From the NCBI RefSeq assembly GCF_900102965.1, contig NZ_FNGM01000001.1, positions 411,164-475,163 of the forward strand: 64,000 nt of DNA, written 5' to 3'. Both the position numbers and the translations under genes were made by a program. Origin of the DNA: Paenibacillus jilunlii. Its GTDB lineage: Bacteria > Bacillota > Bacilli > Paenibacillales > Paenibacillaceae. The notes below the pieces were generated by a model. It was not told the DNA's origin, made no database searches, and worked only from the letters and a program-made list of their open reading frames with translations. Shown in pieces: positions 35,266 through 44,102 of the stretch. Positions within the stretch are counted from its first letter, which is position 1. Each line of letters begins with the position of its first letter.

Positions 35266-36525
35266 TTATTTCTGCTCAACTGAAGTTTGAATGTTATAAT
35301 CGAGGACTTCGTCCAGCCAATCAAACATAACCTGATAGCTAAGCGGTAAATTGTTAATTTGACAGTGCAGGTCAGCGCCATCCTCTTCAGTCCCCAAAAA
35401 GATAGCATTCTTCTTGTTCGGTGCTTTCTCGTAAGTCTCAACCGCTTGTCTCTTCATCTCAGGATGTTCGGCTTCCGAGTACATGGAGAGCAAGGGACAC
35501 TGGACGTCCCGCGGATCAACGTCGAGCGCTTCCTTTGCTGCATCATACCATTCTACGATACTATCGAAGCCGTGTGACCAAACTGATCCGGCGAACAGTG
35601 CCTGGCCTGTATATGGCATCTTTTCAGTTTGCTTTGCTGCTTCATCCGCGCTGCCTCGAAGAAACGAAGGCATCCCGCGTTCAATGAAGCTAGCCATTGA
35701 GTATACCGGTGAGTTCGGAACTGCCGCAGCAAAACGGTCATCGCAACTTGCATGGACCATTGTCTTGGCGCCGCCATAGCTCATGCCGCTTACGACCAAT
35801 CGGGCAGCGTCCACATCAGGGCGGGCGAGGAGGAAATCAGTGGTGGCTCTATAGACGTTGTGCAGCTCTTCCTTTGGGAAGTTTTTGGCTGTCGCCTCGG
35901 GTTCATAGAATCTGGCACAGACATCCCAAGGAAGATCAATGATCAGCGCATTATATCCCCGATCAATCGCCGCTTGTCCTCCGAGGAAGTAGGTGTCCTC
36001 CTTGTGTGTCTCTCCACCATTGTGGAAAAGAATCGTCGGTTTTGGCACATCACTGTGCTCAGCCTTCAAAAAGCAGCCTGGGAACTTATAACCCTTGTAT
36101 TCCACCTCCACCCACTCATGGGGAGTCTGCCCAGACTTCGCATCAAGCGCCTTCTGGAAGCATTCCACACTCTTTTGATGAAACCGTGAGAAATCCGGTT
36201 CGTGCGGAAACGTACCGTAGAAGGCCGCTCTGTAGTACGAGTGGGCGCGTATAAACGCCTCCCCGGCGCTAAATGAGTGGCCCCTCTTCAGACTGTCCTC
36301 TGCGGTTGCCTCAACTTTAATGGCTTCCTTCTCAAATTCATTCTTATAACTGGTAATGGAATTCGGATCAATCTGCCGGGCAAGTTTGAGTAGCTCTCCC
36401 TGGGAAACGCCTCCGCAGTGCATGAACGAAAGCAACCACTGAAAAGTGAAATCGATGTCGTCACGCTCGAAGAATACCTTGTTTTTCAAACGCGCAGCGA
36501 CCTTTGTGTCTTGATCATCTACCAT
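35266..36525 (-). CDS. alpha/beta hydrolase (FrsA/dihydroxypseudooxynicotine-hydrolase-like)
   Basis: About 419 residues. A helical N-terminal cap region (~1-150) precedes an alpha/beta hydrolase domain with FHNGGETHKEDT (oxyanion region), the nucleophile elbow VSGMSYGGAKTM near residue 250, and a C-terminal part rich in TEEDGADLHCQINN with the catalytic His. The layout matches the S9-like/C-C hydrolase group that includes 2,6-dihydroxypseudooxynicotine hydrolase and FrsA; the real substrate is unknown. I choose ATG 36525 (MVDDQDT) behind AAGGAGGAGAG; an upstream ATG at 36723 adds 66 unlikely residues. A TetR gene follows. Confidence 0.85.
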   Translation of the reverse strand: MVDDQDTKVAARLKNKVFFERDDIDFTFQWLLSFMHCGGVSQGELLKLARQIDPNSITSYKNEFEKEAIKVEATAEDSLKRGHSFSAGEAFIRAHSYYRAAFYGTFPHEPDFSRFHQKSVECFQKALDAKSGQTPHEWVEVEYKGYKFPGCFLKAEHSDVPKPTILFHNGGETHKEDTYFLGGQAAIDRGYNALIIDLPWDVCARFYEPEATAKNFPKEELHNVYRATTDFLLARPDVDAARLVVSGMSYGGAKTMVHASCDDRFAAAVPNSPVYSMASFIERGMPSFLRGSADEAAKQTEKMPYTGQALFAGSVWSHGFDSIVEWYDAAKEALDVDPRDVQCPLLSMYSEAEHPEMKRQAVETYEKAPNKKNAIFLGTEEDGADLHCQINNLPLSYQVMFDWLDEVLDYNIQTSVEQK

Positions 36526-36695
36526 TTTACTCTCCTCCTTATAGAATCTACAGTCTGGATTATTCACAGCAGATAAGCCACGAACCGGGGGAGGGACCTG
36601 ACCATACGCAAATCCGGGCCCGTGTATAAGCGTCCAGTGATCTAACCTCCGTCTCATATTATTGCACATATAGAAAAATTGCTTAACACGCAAAA

Positions 36696-36710
36696 TTGCG
36701 CGAAGCGCAA
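36696..36710. promoter_or_regulatory. inverted repeat upstream of the esterase gene
   Basis: TTGCGC-GAA-GCGCAA is a perfect 6-base inverted repeat within an AT-rich region. Candidate operator for the TetR protein encoded downstream of the hydrolase. Confidence 0.4.
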
Positions 36711-36733
36711 AAATATTAAACATTATTTTTTGT

Positions 36734-37402
36734 TTGGAAAAAACTAATATTTACCATAATGATTCCCGTTTTTACCGGGCATACTACCTCCCAATACGAC
36801 CTGTTCATAACAGTGAGGGGGCGGGACCTATTTCGATTACACAATTGCTTTCGCTGGGGGATGCTCCGGGTTCGCTGCTGGCCGGTGAATATTTTTTTTA
36901 TTTTATGCTGTATTCCTTTCTGGGCTGGGTCCTGGAGGGCAGCTATAATCTGTACAGCCTGGGAACGTTCCGCAAGGAAGGGTTCCTCAAAGGGCCCTTT
37001 AAGCCGATGTACGGCTTTGCCCCGCTGCTGCTGCTGGGTGCCAAGGACCTGGGGCTATCGCTGCCGCTGATGATTTTGCTGGCGTTAATCATCCCGTCTG
37101 CTGTCGAATACGCCAGCGGATGGCTGCTGCAGTCAGTCTTTCATAAGCAGTGGTGGGATTATTCGAAGATGTCCTATCAGCTGCGGGGGCATATCTGCCT
37201 GAAGTTTTCCTTATACTGGTGGGGGCTGGCGACGGTCTGTATTTATGGCTTGCAGCCGCTCATCGAGATGCTGTATCTCCGGATTTCCACGTTGTGGCTG
37301 CTTCTGCTGCCACTTGCGGTGCTGCTGCTTGCAGCCGATCTGCTCTGGACCTGCCGGACCCGGCGGCGCAGCGTGAAGGGGCTTGAGCTTGGGGAAGGCT
37401 AA
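36734..37402 (+). CDS. putative ABC-transporter type IV / CmpB family membrane protein
   Basis: About 222 residues, five predicted helices from residue ~50 on. FYFMLYSFLGWVLEGSYNLYSLGTFRKEGFLKGPFKPMYGF (core LGWxxEG and GFLxGPxxPxYG) and VEYASGWLLQSVFHKQWWDYS are marks of the PF06541 type family. The function of this family is not known. The start is uncertain: TTG 36734 has no ribosome binding site, and the first ~37 residues are unlike the family, so the true start may be near 36845. Confidence 0.75.
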   Translation: MEKTNIYHNDSRFYRAYYLPIRPVHNSEGAGPISITQLLSLGDAPGSLLAGEYFFYFMLYSFLGWVLEGSYNLYSLGTFRKEGFLKGPFKPMYGFAPLLLLGAKDLGLSLPLMILLALIIPSAVEYASGWLLQSVFHKQWWDYSKMSYQLRGHICLKFSLYWWGLATVCIYGLQPLIEMLYLRISTLWLLLLPLAVLLLAADLLWTCRTRRRSVKGLELGEG

Positions 37403-37564
37403 AAGCAGGCTTTAAGCGAATTTTCTACGGAATATCTAGGGACATTGTCAACCTGCCCGGTTGGCAATGTTCCTTTGCTGTTTGTATAGACAAGGAATAC
37501 ATGCTAGTCTTGTAAAATATAGTGAGATAGGTTTATCAAGAAAAAACGTGGTTCGGGAGGGCGA

Positions 37565-38020
37565 ATGCGCAGGTTTGGAAAGGCCAGCATCGTTATTATT
37601 GTGATAGAAACTTTCATCATCGGGATTTTGGCGGGCTTGCTGCTGGTTGCAGCGGGCAAGCCCGAGGCCAGGGAACAACGTAATTTGATCACCCATTTTG
37701 ACCGGACGGATTTGCAGCGGATTGAAGAAATGATCACACGCTTCAAGGAAGGTACGGGCGATAATCTAACCATGCTGGAGTGGGGAATAGACAGCGGGCC
37801 GTACATACATGACGTATATAATGATGGCAGGGAGATCCATTGGACCGTGGATAATACCAGAGACGGGATGGCTGCAAATCCAGGGAAGACCGAATATGTA
37901 TGCAGGGCAATCGGACTTGCCGAGACTGCAAAATTTTACAAGGTTGAGGTTTCGGATTGCGACAGCTACGCCAAGGATGAGCAGATCAGCTTAATTTCGT
38001 TCAATAAGGATAGATTATAG
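37565..38020 (+). CDS. DUF4362-like membrane-anchored protein
   Basis: 151 residues. An N-terminal transmembrane segment or signal (residues 8-30, IVIIVIETFIIGILAGLLL) is followed by a ~115-residue extracellular domain with ITRFKEGTGDNLTMLEWGIDSGPYIHDVYNDGREIHWTVDNTRDG spread over residues 58-105, a pattern I associate with DUF4362. Two Cys (near 112 and 131) may pair. ATG after GGGAGGG. It is followed 11 bases later by the Nudix gene and is probably co-transcribed. Confidence 0.75.
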   Translation: MRRFGKASIVIIVIETFIIGILAGLLLVAAGKPEAREQRNLITHFDRTDLQRIEEMITRFKEGTGDNLTMLEWGIDSGPYIHDVYNDGREIHWTVDNTRDGMAANPGKTEYVCRAIGLAETAKFYKVEVSDCDSYAKDEQISLISFNKDRL

Positions 38021-38031
38021 GGAGGGCTAAC

Positions 38032-38505
38032 ATGCCAATATCTGAATATTACCGCAGTCTGCGCAATAAGGTTGGGAATGAACTGTTGATGGTGCCGTCT
38101 GTCGCAGCGGTGATCCGGAATGGGGAAGGCGGAATTCTCCTGCTCCGCAAAGGCGGGGAACAGCTGTGGGGTTTACCCGCAGGTGCCATTGAACCTGGTG
38201 AGACTCCATCAAGGGCACTGCGCCGGGAGGTCTTTGAAGAAACGGGCTTAATGGTGAATCCGCTGCGGATTATTGGCGTATTCGGCGGTGAGAAGTATAC
38301 ATATGAATACATCAATGGGGACCGGGTCCAATATTCGGTCATTGTGTTTGAATGTTCAATCGTCAAAGGAACGCTCCGAAGTGTAGACGGGGAGGCAGAG
38401 GAGCTTGTGTTTTTTAGCGAAGAAGAGTTTCCAGAACTGGCGATCCCATATCCCCCGGAGATTTTTGGAGGGGATTCTGCAACTGATCGGGCCATCTTCG
38501 AATAA
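38032..38505 (+). CDS. Nudix hydrolase
   Basis: 157 residues. The Nudix box is complete: G-x5-E-x7-REVFEETGL starting at GAIEPGETPSRALRREVFEE near residue 51. The GGEKYTYEYINGDRVQYSVIVFEC region following is typical of MutT-like hydrolases acting on nucleoside diphosphate derivatives. Substrate cannot be predicted. GGGAGGG precedes the ATG; the gene lies 11 bases after the DUF4362-like gene and 18 bases before the DUF2809 gene. Confidence 0.9.
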   Translation: MPISEYYRSLRNKVGNELLMVPSVAAVIRNGEGGILLLRKGGEQLWGLPAGAIEPGETPSRALRREVFEETGLMVNPLRIIGVFGGEKYTYEYINGDRVQYSVIVFECSIVKGTLRSVDGEAEELVFFSEEEFPELAIPYPPEIFGGDSATDRAIFE

Positions 38506-38523
38506 AGCTCATCATCAAGATAT

Positions 38524-38925
38524 ATGGGGATGAAGGTAATGAGGTCCAAAATTATTTATAGCACTGCTGTGCTTGTGGCGATGATTATGGGTCTCGGCTC
38601 CAGAGCTTTTGGTGAGGAGCTGCCACCATTTGCGGCCAGCCATCTGGGGGATGCCCTGTGGGCGTCGATGATATATTTTGCCTGCCGTGTGCTGTTCACC
38701 CGGCAACCTTTATGGCAGTCGCTGTTGCTGAGCCTGTGCTTCAGCTTCGGAATTGAGTTCAGCCAGCTCTACCAGGGAGAATGGATCAACGGGCTGCGGA
38801 CGACCAGGGTAGGGGGCTTAATTCTGGGGAAGGGATTTCTTTGGATTGATCTGCTGCGTTATACGGTAGGAATAGCATTCTCCTATGCTTTGGACCGTTT
38901 TTGTTGGCCTAAAAAATCTTCATAG
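38524..38925 (+). CDS. DUF2809 family membrane protein
   Basis: 133 residues, four hydrophobic helices. LGLGSRAF-type motif (MIMGLGSRAFGEELPPFAASHLGDALWASMIYF), SFGIEFSQLYQ and FLWIDLLRYTVGIAFSY are DUF2809 marks. Function unknown. Start may be ATG 38524 or ATG 38539 (MRSK); the latter is close to GAAGGT. Last gene of a likely three-gene unit with the DUF4362-like and Nudix genes. Confidence 0.82.
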   Translation: MGMKVMRSKIIYSTAVLVAMIMGLGSRAFGEELPPFAASHLGDALWASMIYFACRVLFTRQPLWQSLLLSLCFSFGIEFSQLYQGEWINGLRTTRVGGLILGKGFLWIDLLRYTVGIAFSYALDRFCWPKKSS

Positions 38926-38969
38926 AGCAGAACAGTAATGTCTTACGCTGCATCAAGGCTATGTTAATG

Positions 38970-39004
38970 AACCGCCCTTTCATCTGCTGGATGAGAGGGC
39001 GGTT
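38970..39004. terminator. bidirectional terminator
   Basis: AACCGCCCTTTCAT (38970-38983) pairs with ATGAGAGGGCGGTT (38991-39004), between convergent genes. Confidence 0.75.
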
Positions 39005-39035
39005 TGTTAGTGTTTAGCTCCTGGGGTGACGTCTG

Positions 39036-40067
39036 TTACCGTCTGCGCTGCGCCGCTGATAGCCAATCCGGTGTCCAGGCCCGGTCCACATCGTCAACGT
39101 TGCTGCCTGGGGGAACGATCCGGTCTATGGCGTCCAGCACATCCGCGCTGAGCTGCAGATTGGCTCCGCTTAAAAAGTTACCCAGCTGCTGAGGGGTTCG
39201 TGGTCCGATAATTGTCGAAGTTACCGCTGGATGCGTTTGTGTAAAAGCAACAGCCATATGCGGCAGAGAGATTCCCGCCTCATCGGCTACGGTCTGCAGT
39301 TTATGGATGAGCTCAAATTTATTTTTGTTTTCGGGACGTTCAGGATCAAGTGCCTCCCCGGCGGAATGTCCCTTGTAGCGAGCGGCTCGCGAATCTTCGG
39401 CTGCAGCATGGCCTGCTCTGTATTTACCGGTCAGTAGTCCTCCGGCCAGTGGCCCATATACAAGAAGCCCAAGATTATATTTGTCGGCCGCCCCTGGAAG
39501 ATCCAGCTCGATGCCCCGTTTGAGGATAGAGTAAGGAGACTGCTCACTGATGAAGCGCTGCAATAAGCGACGGCTGCTTACGGCCTGCGCTTCGGCAATT
39601 TGCCAGGCCTGATGATTGGAGGTTCCGATATACCGGACTTTCCCTTCTTTCACCAGATCTGTCAGCACATCGAGCGTTTCCTCGAAATCGGTATCCGCAA
39701 AAGGTCTGTGGAGCTGGTACAGATCAATATAGTCGGTCTGCAGACTACGCAGACTGTTCTCAACGGCCTGTCTGATCCACAACCTTGATACGCCCTGATG
39801 ATTGACTGCCCCGCTTTTGGGGTTGCCTACCTTGGTCGCCAATATAACCTCACTGCGCCGTCCGGCCAGTGCTTTGCCGATGATCCGCTCGGATTCGCCG
39901 CCGGAGTAGATGTCCGAAGTATCCAGGAAGTTGATCCCGGAATCTATGGCCTGATGAATCATTTGAAAACATTCAGCCTCGTCTTTGTTACCTGATCCGA
40001 TGACGCCTCCGCCAAGGGCGTAGGCACTGACACGGATACCTGTACGGGATAAATTTCGATATTGCAA
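39036..40067 (-). CDS. aldo/keto reductase
   Basis: 343 residues, NADPH-dependent TIM-barrel AKR close to the voltage-channel beta-subunit/YghZ-like group. Catalytic tetrad positions are seen: D in NFLDTSDIYSGGESE (Asp and Tyr, near residues 48-53), Lys in ILATKVGNP near 78 and His in LYQLHRPF near 119. The C-terminal TIIGPRTPQQLGNFLSGANLQL binds the cofactor. TTG start at 40067 behind GGAGGATG. Divergent from a TetR gene, with an inverted repeat between them. Confidence 0.9.
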   Translation of the reverse strand: MQYRNLSRTGIRVSAYALGGGVIGSGNKDEAECFQMIHQAIDSGINFLDTSDIYSGGESERIIGKALAGRRSEVILATKVGNPKSGAVNHQGVSRLWIRQAVENSLRSLQTDYIDLYQLHRPFADTDFEETLDVLTDLVKEGKVRYIGTSNHQAWQIAEAQAVSSRRLLQRFISEQSPYSILKRGIELDLPGAADKYNLGLLVYGPLAGGLLTGKYRAGHAAAEDSRAARYKGHSAGEALDPERPENKNKFELIHKLQTVADEAGISLPHMAVAFTQTHPAVTSTIIGPRTPQQLGNFLSGANLQLSADVLDAIDRIVPPGSNVDDVDRAWTPDWLSAAQRRR

Positions 40068-40093
40068 AATTGATCATCCTCCTGCTTATAATG

Positions 40094-40121
40094 AACACGT
40101 GTATCTTTGGGGACGCGTGTT
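40094..40121. promoter_or_regulatory. inverted repeat, candidate TetR operator
   Basis: AACACGTGT (40094-40102) and ACGCGTGTT (40113-40121) match as an inverted repeat in 8 of 9 positions with a 10-base spacer, between the divergent reductase and TetR genes. Confidence 0.5.
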
Positions 40122-40247
40122 GATCTGTCGATGCAGGGTCAATTATAATAAGTGCAGCAGCCGGCTACAATAATCAGCTTTGTAAAAATGTTGATTAATG
40201 AACAGACCCGGCAAAGTGACGATTATAATATAGCTTCATGCAAAGGA

Positions 40248-40865
40248 ATGAATCCATTGACGGACAAAGACAGGGATCTTAGGGTAATCCGCACCAAGCG
40301 GCTGATTGATGAAGCGTTCATGGAGCTGCTGAAAGAAAAAGGGATCAGCGGACTGACGGTCAGAGATTTGACGCAGCGGGCCGGAATTAACCGCGGGACC
40401 TTTTATCTCCATTACCATGATATTTGTGAGCTGATTGAGCGGACAGAGATGATGAAGGAGCTGGAGGAACTTTTTAGACCGGCAGATTTTGAAGCAATGC
40501 TATACAACAACACAGAGCAAACACCCTTCGGGCCGATCGTCAGAGCTTTCACCCATTTAAGCAAACATGCTGATTTTTTTAAGGCGATTTTTGATCCCAA
40601 AGGCTCAAAAGCACTGGGAGAACGGTTGAAATATCTGATGGGCACACATATGTATGACCATGTGAAGCAAAGCAGCGGCGGCGCAACACTTGGCGGCATC
40701 CCCGACCGTTATTTGATCAACTATCTGGGTGCAGCCCAGTTCGGACTGATTCAGACCTGGCTGGAATCAGGTATGACCTACACCGCCGAAGAAATGGCGC
40801 TGATGCTGACCCGGCTGATTCAGACGGGGCCTTTGCAGTCCGTTGCTCTTCAAGAAGTCGAATGA
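40248..40865 (+). CDS. TetR family transcriptional regulator
   Basis: About 205 residues. HTH with VRDLTQRAGINRGTFYLHYHDICELIER near residue 35 and a C-terminal helical domain ending MTYTAEEMALMLTRLIQTGP, the layout of the DhaS/YvdT-like group (TetR_C_7/C_33). ATG 40248 abuts AAAGGA; TTG 40257, ten bases away, may be the true start. Likely represses itself and the divergent aldo/keto reductase; ligand unknown. Confidence 0.87.
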   Translation: MNPLTDKDRDLRVIRTKRLIDEAFMELLKEKGISGLTVRDLTQRAGINRGTFYLHYHDICELIERTEMMKELEELFRPADFEAMLYNNTEQTPFGPIVRAFTHLSKHADFFKAIFDPKGSKALGERLKYLMGTHMYDHVKQSSGGATLGGIPDRYLINYLGAAQFGLIQTWLESGMTYTAEEMALMLTRLIQTGPLQSVALQEVE

Positions 40866-40917
40866 ACAAATGTCAAGAGCGGGTAGATTAACAAATTCAT
40901 GGAGAACCAGTTTAGTC

Positions 40918-40949
40918 GGGCAGATATCTTCACGGGATGTCTGCTCTTT
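40918..40949 (+). terminator. weak terminator after TetR gene
   Basis: GGGCAGATATC (40918-40928) pairs with GATGTCTGCTC (40936-40946), followed by only three T. The remaining gap to 41123 holds nothing I recognise. Confidence 0.45.
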
Positions 40950-41123
40950 GCGTTCTTGCGGATAAATCCGATAAGTCATTCTATAAATCTTACAAAATTG
41001 CTTCTGGATTATAGCAGTCAGAGAATATATATTTAGTGGGTTGATTTGCATTGGTAATTATATGGATGACGGGACTGCTGCAAATCAGCCAAACGCTGCC
41101 TGATATGGAGTTGAGATCCGCTA

Positions 41124-41915
41124 ATGACGAACAGTTTAATCGTAGTGTGCATACTGACCATGATCATTCACACAGCCGAGACGTTATCGTATTCGGTGCG
41201 CTTTGCCGGTGTGAAGCTCAACAAAATCGCCATCGCATTATCCCTGACAGGGATTATCGTGCTGGTATCCAGAACGGCCAATATGGTCCAGGCTCCGCTG
41301 ACGGCCAAATTTGTTGATTATGCCAAGACACATGACACCTTTCCTCTGGACAACTATTTGCGGATCATCATGCTGGCCTCTTCACTGGGTACCTTGATTG
41401 CCATTGCCTTGTTCCCGAGCTTTGTGGGGCTGTGCGGAAGAATCATCTCCAGGCTGGAGATTGAAGGCTCCATTCCCAAGCTGCTGACCAGTGTGACGAT
41501 CGGCCAGCTGAAGAACACCCGCAAGTATTTCCGCAAGCCCAGAGTGATGCTGCACAGCTTCCGCTATCTGGGGATTCCGAAGCGCTTCATTGTTATGAAT
41601 ATATTTGTTACCGCGTTCTATACGGTCGGTGTACTGTCCTCATTGCTGGCAGCCCATCTGGTACCTGCTCTAAGCACTACCGCATCCCAGGCTTCCGGGT
41701 TGATCAACGGGCTCGCTACCATTATGCTGACGATCTTCATTGATCCTCAGCTTGGCATTATCACCCATAAAGCCATTGAAAATGCAGATTCCCGTGATCA
41801 GCTGGGGAAAATCTACGTCTTATTGATGGGCTCACGTTTCCTGGGGACCCTGCTGGGCCAGCTTGTACTTCTGCCGGCAGCTCATGTGATCATCTGGCTG
41901 GTGCGGCTGATTTGA
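41124..41915 (+). CDS. amj: lipid II flippase Amj (YdaH family)
   Basis: 263 residues and about seven hydrophobic helices. The Amj pattern is clear: MIIHTAETLSYSVRFAGVKLNKIAIALSLTGIIVLVSRTANMVQAPL (read around residues 13-60, core HTxETLSYxxRxxGVxxxKxAxAxSL), then GTLIAIALFPSFV and IDPQLGIITHKAI near residue 210. Amj is the alternative lipid II flippase of B. subtilis that backs up MurJ and is induced by cell-envelope stress. Here it is monocistronic; no sigma-M-type promoter could be assigned with confidence. Confidence 0.88.
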   Translation: MTNSLIVVCILTMIIHTAETLSYSVRFAGVKLNKIAIALSLTGIIVLVSRTANMVQAPLTAKFVDYAKTHDTFPLDNYLRIIMLASSLGTLIAIALFPSFVGLCGRIISRLEIEGSIPKLLTSVTIGQLKNTRKYFRKPRVMLHSFRYLGIPKRFIVMNIFVTAFYTVGVLSSLLAAHLVPALSTTASQASGLINGLATIMLTIFIDPQLGIITHKAIENADSRDQLGKIYVLLMGSRFLGTLLGQLVLLPAAHVIIWLVRLI

Positions 41916-41993
41916 GGGACGGCCTGTACAGAGGAAATCTGATGCTGCCTGTATAACATAGTAAGTATTGTTATAAATGCATCCTTAGCGGGC

Positions 41994-42806
41994 TTATTTG
42001 GGCAGCTTGGCTTCAGCAGTCCGCAGTGCAAGCGTGATCTTCTGCTCCCATGCGTACGATTGCTGCCCGTAAGTACGAAGCTCCCCCATCCGGGCATAAG
42101 ACAATTTCATCGCCGCAGCCGCTGTGATGGCGTCTCCCGACGCAATCGCGGCTTTATAGCGCTTGTCAGCGTCCGTTCGCTCCGACTGTGCGGTGCTGGC
42201 CGCTTTATTCTGAGCTGTTATCTGCTTTTTGAGATTTGAGACAGGCGCTAAGGCCTCTTTGGCAGGTTTTATCTTGGCTGCCGTCAGCGCCCGGGCTACA
42301 GCAAGTGCAGTATTCTTCGCCTTGACCTCAGACCGGGCAGAGGCAGCTGCCGCCTTAAGCTTATTGCGCTTAATCTCCAGGAGAGCCGCCGACTTCAGGT
42401 TCCCTGCCTTGCGTGCTGCTGTAATCTGCTTGCTGAGCGAAGTGTACTCCTCCAAGAGTGGCGCATGTTTTTTCTTCATGGCTTCAGCTTCAGTCTTCAG
42501 CCGGTTCAGCAAGCCGGCATCTTCCGCCTTCAGCTTCAGATTAATCGCTTTGAGATCGGCATTGTTCTGCTTGCGGAGGGTCTGGGTTCTTGTACTTTCG
42601 GACTTTAATGTCGTCTGCAGACCGGTATAATCATTGTACAGCGTATGAATCTGTTCGAGCGCAGAGTCCCAATCGGCAGCAGCAGCAGCAAACGGGGCAT
42701 GTGCGGTCAATGCAATTAGCAATATCAGCAACCCTATCCATCTGCCGGACAAGCCTGCGCTGTACCTTTTTTCAGCAGCAATGTACTTCCGTCTTACATC
42801 TTTCAT
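41994..42806 (-). CDS. secreted coiled-coil protein
   Basis: About 270 residues. The signal peptide (residues ~15-40, IGLLILLIALTAHAPFAAAAA) is preceded by a basic region. The mature part is almost wholly helical and heptad-like, with very high Ala, Lys and Glu (LKLKAEDAGLLNRLKTEAEAM, RNKLKAAAASARSEVKAKN). It probably forms an extracellular coiled coil. No enzyme motif. ATG 42806 (MKDVRRK) lies nine bases after CAGGAG. The leader contains an attenuator-like hairpin immediately upstream. Confidence 0.8.
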   Translation of the reverse strand: MKDVRRKYIAAEKRYSAGLSGRWIGLLILLIALTAHAPFAAAAADWDSALEQIHTLYNDYTGLQTTLKSESTRTQTLRKQNNADLKAINLKLKAEDAGLLNRLKTEAEAMKKKHAPLLEEYTSLSKQITAARKAGNLKSAALLEIKRNKLKAAAASARSEVKAKNTALAVARALTAAKIKPAKEALAPVSNLKKQITAQNKAASTAQSERTDADKRYKAAIASGDAITAAAAMKLSYARMGELRTYGQQSYAWEQKITLALRTAEAKLPK

Positions 42807-42843
42807 TGAATTCATCTCCTGTAATAGTAATCGATAAGACACG

Positions 42844-42893
42844 CAAAAAAGCACCCCCAAGAAAGGCCCAAGGGCCTGTCCTGCGAGGTGCTT
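42844..42893 (-). terminator. attenuator-like hairpin in the leader of the coiled-coil gene
   Basis: On the - strand AAGCACC (42893-42887) pairs with GGTGCTT (42855-42849), enclosing AGGCCC/GGGCCT, and is followed by seven T (42850-42844). It ends only ~40 bases before the start codon, so it would stop transcription into the gene. Confidence 0.65.
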
Positions 42894-43100
42894 CTCCCGC
42901 TTATCGTATGGAAATTCGTTCTTTTACTATAGCTTGGAATAAATGGATAGTCAAGCCGAAAAAGAACGCGGGTTCGCTTTTTTCGTTTCTTTTGCTAGTA
43001 TTATGTAACTGAACCAAGAAATCTAGTAGAATAAATCTATAGTTTACAATATTGGATAATGTTCGGCACCTAGAACCAGTTGGAACAGGGAGATGACGTT

Positions 43101-44102
43101 GTGCAGCTTAGACATGTAAAAATCCTGGGGACGGGTAAATATTTGCCCTCCAGGAAGGTGACAGATGAGGAATTGGACGCAGTGCTCTGCACACCTGCAG
43201 GCTGGGTCAACAAAATTACGGGTGTAGGGGTACGGCATTATGCCGGCGAGGGTGAAACGGCCTCCACCATGGGGGCAAAGGCGGCCGAAGCGGCGCTTCT
43301 GGCGGCAGGCCTCAGCTTTTCGGATATCGATTGCCTGGTCTGCACCAGCGGAACCAAGGAGCAGCCACTGCCGAGTACAGCCGTATTTATACAGCAGGCC
43401 ATGGGACAGGAGAACTCTGGCGTGCCCGCTTTTGATATCGATTCAACCTGCCTCAGCTTTCTGGTAGGCCTGGATGTCATGTCCTATATGGTTGAAGCCG
43501 GACGATACCGGAATGTGCTTCTGGTAGCTTCGGAGATTGCTTCAGCCGGGCTTGATTATGAAGACAAGGAGAGTGCGGCACTGTTTGGAGACGGGGCGGC
43601 TGCGGTGGTCATTGGTCCGAGTGCAGCCGGGGAGTCTTCGAAGATTCTGCATGCCTCGCTCAAAACATACAGCAGCGGCGCCCGTTATTCGGAGATTGCC
43701 GGAGGGGGCACCAGACTGCATGCCCGGAAATACAGCAAGGAGAATGCGCAGCCGTATCTGTTTCATATGGACGGACAAGCCATTTTTAGAAAAGCATCTA
43801 AGCTCCTTCCCGAATTCCTGGGAGACATGCTGGCACAGAGCCACACGCAAATGGAGGATTTCCGTTTGGTGGTGCCCCATCAGGGAAGTGCGATGGCCAT
43901 GCGGCTGCTCCGCAAAAAGCTGGGCATAGCCGTGGACAGGTTCCTCGACAATACACCGGGTCATGGTAATACCATTGCGGCTTCGATCCCGATGGGGCTG
44001 CATGAAGCGGTCAGTCAGGGGCGGGTACAGCGGGGAGACCGCATACTGTTCATTGGAACTGCTGCCGGGCTGTCACTGGGAGGCCTGATTCTTGATTACT
44101 GA
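43101..44102 (+). CDS. 3-oxoacyl-ACP synthase III-like ketosynthase
   Basis: About 333 residues, thiolase fold of the FabH/KAS III type. The catalytic triad is seen: Cys117 in DIDSTCLSFLVG, His260 in VVPHQGSAM and Asn290 in NTPGHGNTIAAS. Such enzymes condense an acyl-CoA or acyl-ACP with a second acyl unit. I choose GTG 43101 with GGGAGATGA seven bases upstream over TTG 43080. It is not in a fatty-acid synthesis operon: the next five genes overlap it and each other and encode an ATP-grasp ligase, reductase, MBL hydrolase, adenylating enzyme and acyltransferase. So a specialised biosynthetic role is likely. Confidence 0.9.
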   Translation: MQLRHVKILGTGKYLPSRKVTDEELDAVLCTPAGWVNKITGVGVRHYAGEGETASTMGAKAAEAALLAAGLSFSDIDCLVCTSGTKEQPLPSTAVFIQQAMGQENSGVPAFDIDSTCLSFLVGLDVMSYMVEAGRYRNVLLVASEIASAGLDYEDKESAALFGDGAAAVVIGPSAAGESSKILHASLKTYSSGARYSEIAGGGTRLHARKYSKENAQPYLFHMDGQAIFRKASKLLPEFLGDMLAQSHTQMEDFRLVVPHQGSAMAMRLLRKKLGIAVDRFLDNTPGHGNTIAASIPMGLHEAVSQGRVQRGDRILFIGTAAGLSLGGLILDY

